From the NCBI RefSeq assembly GCF_035271045.1, contig NZ_DATESC010000012.1:5204-69203 (forward strand): a DNA stretch of 64,000 nucleotides, given 5' to 3'. Below, piece by piece: positions 63,521 to 64,000 of this stretch. The stretch's first letter is position 1, and the number at the start of each line of letters is the position of its first letter. The position numbers and the translations under genes are program-made. The DNA is from Marinospirillum sp035271045 (lineage in GTDB: Bacteria; Pseudomonadota; Gammaproteobacteria; Pseudomonadales; Halomonadaceae). The notes beneath the pieces were generated by a model, which had not been told where the DNA came from, ran no database searches, and saw nothing but the letters and a program-made list of their open reading frames with translations.

Positions 63521-63772
63521 ATGGATAAAGTTGATGCATCACGAATTATTGAAATGGCTTGGGAAGACCGAACGCCTTTTGAAGCCATTCAGCATCTTTA
63601 CGGTTTAACCGAGCCTGATGTGATTAAATTTATGCGTAGTAGTTTAAAGTCTGGTAGCTTTAGATTATGGCGTGCCAGAGTAACAGGTAGGCAAACTAAA
63701 CACCTAGCATTAAGAAGCACTGAAATTAGTCGGGGCTATTGCCCAACCCAGTATAAACAAAGGTCTAATTAA
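63521..63772 (+). CDS. TIGR03643/DUF2805 family protein
   Basis: This 83-residue basic protein has the family pattern: IIEMAWEDRTPFEAIQHLYGLTEPDVIKFMRSSLK, SFRLWRARVTGRQTKH and a tail with RSTEISRGYC. A GGAAAC site precedes the ATG. The group is widespread and uncharacterised, with a helix-turn-helix-like first half. It lies 63 bp after the FAD monooxygenase on the same strand. Confidence 0.88.
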   Translation: MDKVDASRIIEMAWEDRTPFEAIQHLYGLTEPDVIKFMRSSLKSGSFRLWRARVTGRQTKHLALRSTEISRGYCPTQYKQRSN

Positions 63773-63845
63773 CCCAGCTAAAATAATTTCAATAAAGGCT
63801 TGTGTTTTTTCAAGTTAAGCTTATACTTTGCCTCTCTTGTCAGGG

Positions 63846-63870
63846 AGCACTTAGCACTTAGCACTTAGCA
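63846..63870 (+). repeat. tandem 7-base repeat
   Basis: AGCACTT is repeated three times and followed by AGCA, about 100 bp upstream of the right-edge promoter. It may be a short slippage tract. No function is apparent. Confidence 0.7.
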
Positions 63871-63968
63871 ATAAGCGCTGTAGCAATCACTGGCAAGGGG
63901 TGTAACTGGTTGTTTTTAATGTACTTTCTTTTTGTCTAAGCGGTTTAAAAAGAATTTAAAAATAACCC

Positions 63969-63996
63969 TTGACACTGAAGCGAAACGCTGTAGAAT
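63969..63996 (+). promoter_or_regulatory. strong promoter, probably of a stable RNA operon
   Basis: A perfect -35 TTGACA and a -10 TAGAAT are 16 bp apart, followed by TCGC and preceded by an A/T-rich stretch like an UP element (AAAAAGAATTTAAAAATAA). This combination is typical of rRNA and tRNA promoters in gammaproteobacteria. The transcript would begin just beyond the window. Confidence 0.7.
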
Positions 63997-64000
63997 TCGC

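Overview
The window looks like the chromosome of a gammaproteobacterium of roughly 43-45% GC (estimated by eye). The gene set (gyrA, pdxB, rnb, metNIQ, htpX-alaA and the leuS-lptE-holA operon, with a type I-F CRISPR-Cas system) fits a marine or halophilic Oceanospirillales-like bacterium. I cannot name the genus. Most of the sequence is housekeeping. The accessory material lies mainly at about 21.1-38.8 kb.

Layout. 1-10.6 kb: the end of an S-formylglutathione hydrolase gene, a chemoreceptor, a PaaX-family repressor and a divergent Liv-type ABC importer operon. The last gene of that operon fuses a hemerythrin-like domain to the LivF ATPase. A degenerate HD-GYP protein follows. 10.7-20.9 kb: rnb, a nitrilase-family amidase, a DUF488 protein, a large two-copy DUF1266 protein, and leuS-lptE-holA. 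21.2-32.2 kb: a complete type I-F cas operon (cas1, cas2-3, csy1-4) followed by an array of 38 repeats and 37 spacers. 32.2-36.6 kb: a rearranged zone. It holds a relict antitoxin/Rpn fragment abutting the last CRISPR repeat, a 5'-truncated acetyltransferase, small orphan genes, and an intact toxin-antitoxin plus Rpn unit bounded by inverted repeats and a possible 5-bp target duplication. It ends with an outer-membrane barrel gene whose start codon is out of frame across five AACC repeats, which looks like a phase-variable locus caught OFF.

36.9-50.7 kb: an unknown two-gene membrane module, an MFS carrier, a BASS-family carrier, gyrA, metNIQ, a glutaredoxin-like protein, pdxB, a Cache chemoreceptor and htpX. 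50.8-55.4 kb: alaA, a membrane diguanylate cyclase, the GTPase ylqF, an anchored protein of unknown role, and tRNA-Glu and tRNA-Gly behind a strong promoter. 55.5-64 kb: a PACE-family efflux protein, and a His-rich lipoprotein plus ZnuD-like TonB receptor behind a Zur-box-like palindrome. Then come a B12-binding radical SAM protein, an FAD monooxygenase with DnaJ-type CxxCxGxG motifs, a TIGR03643 protein, and a strong promoter at the right edge that probably drives a stable-RNA operon beyond the window.

The items most worth following are the phase-variable outer-membrane gene, the hemerythrin-LivF fusion under a PaaX-type regulator, and the toxin-antitoxin/Rpn unit with its relict copy at the CRISPR terminus.
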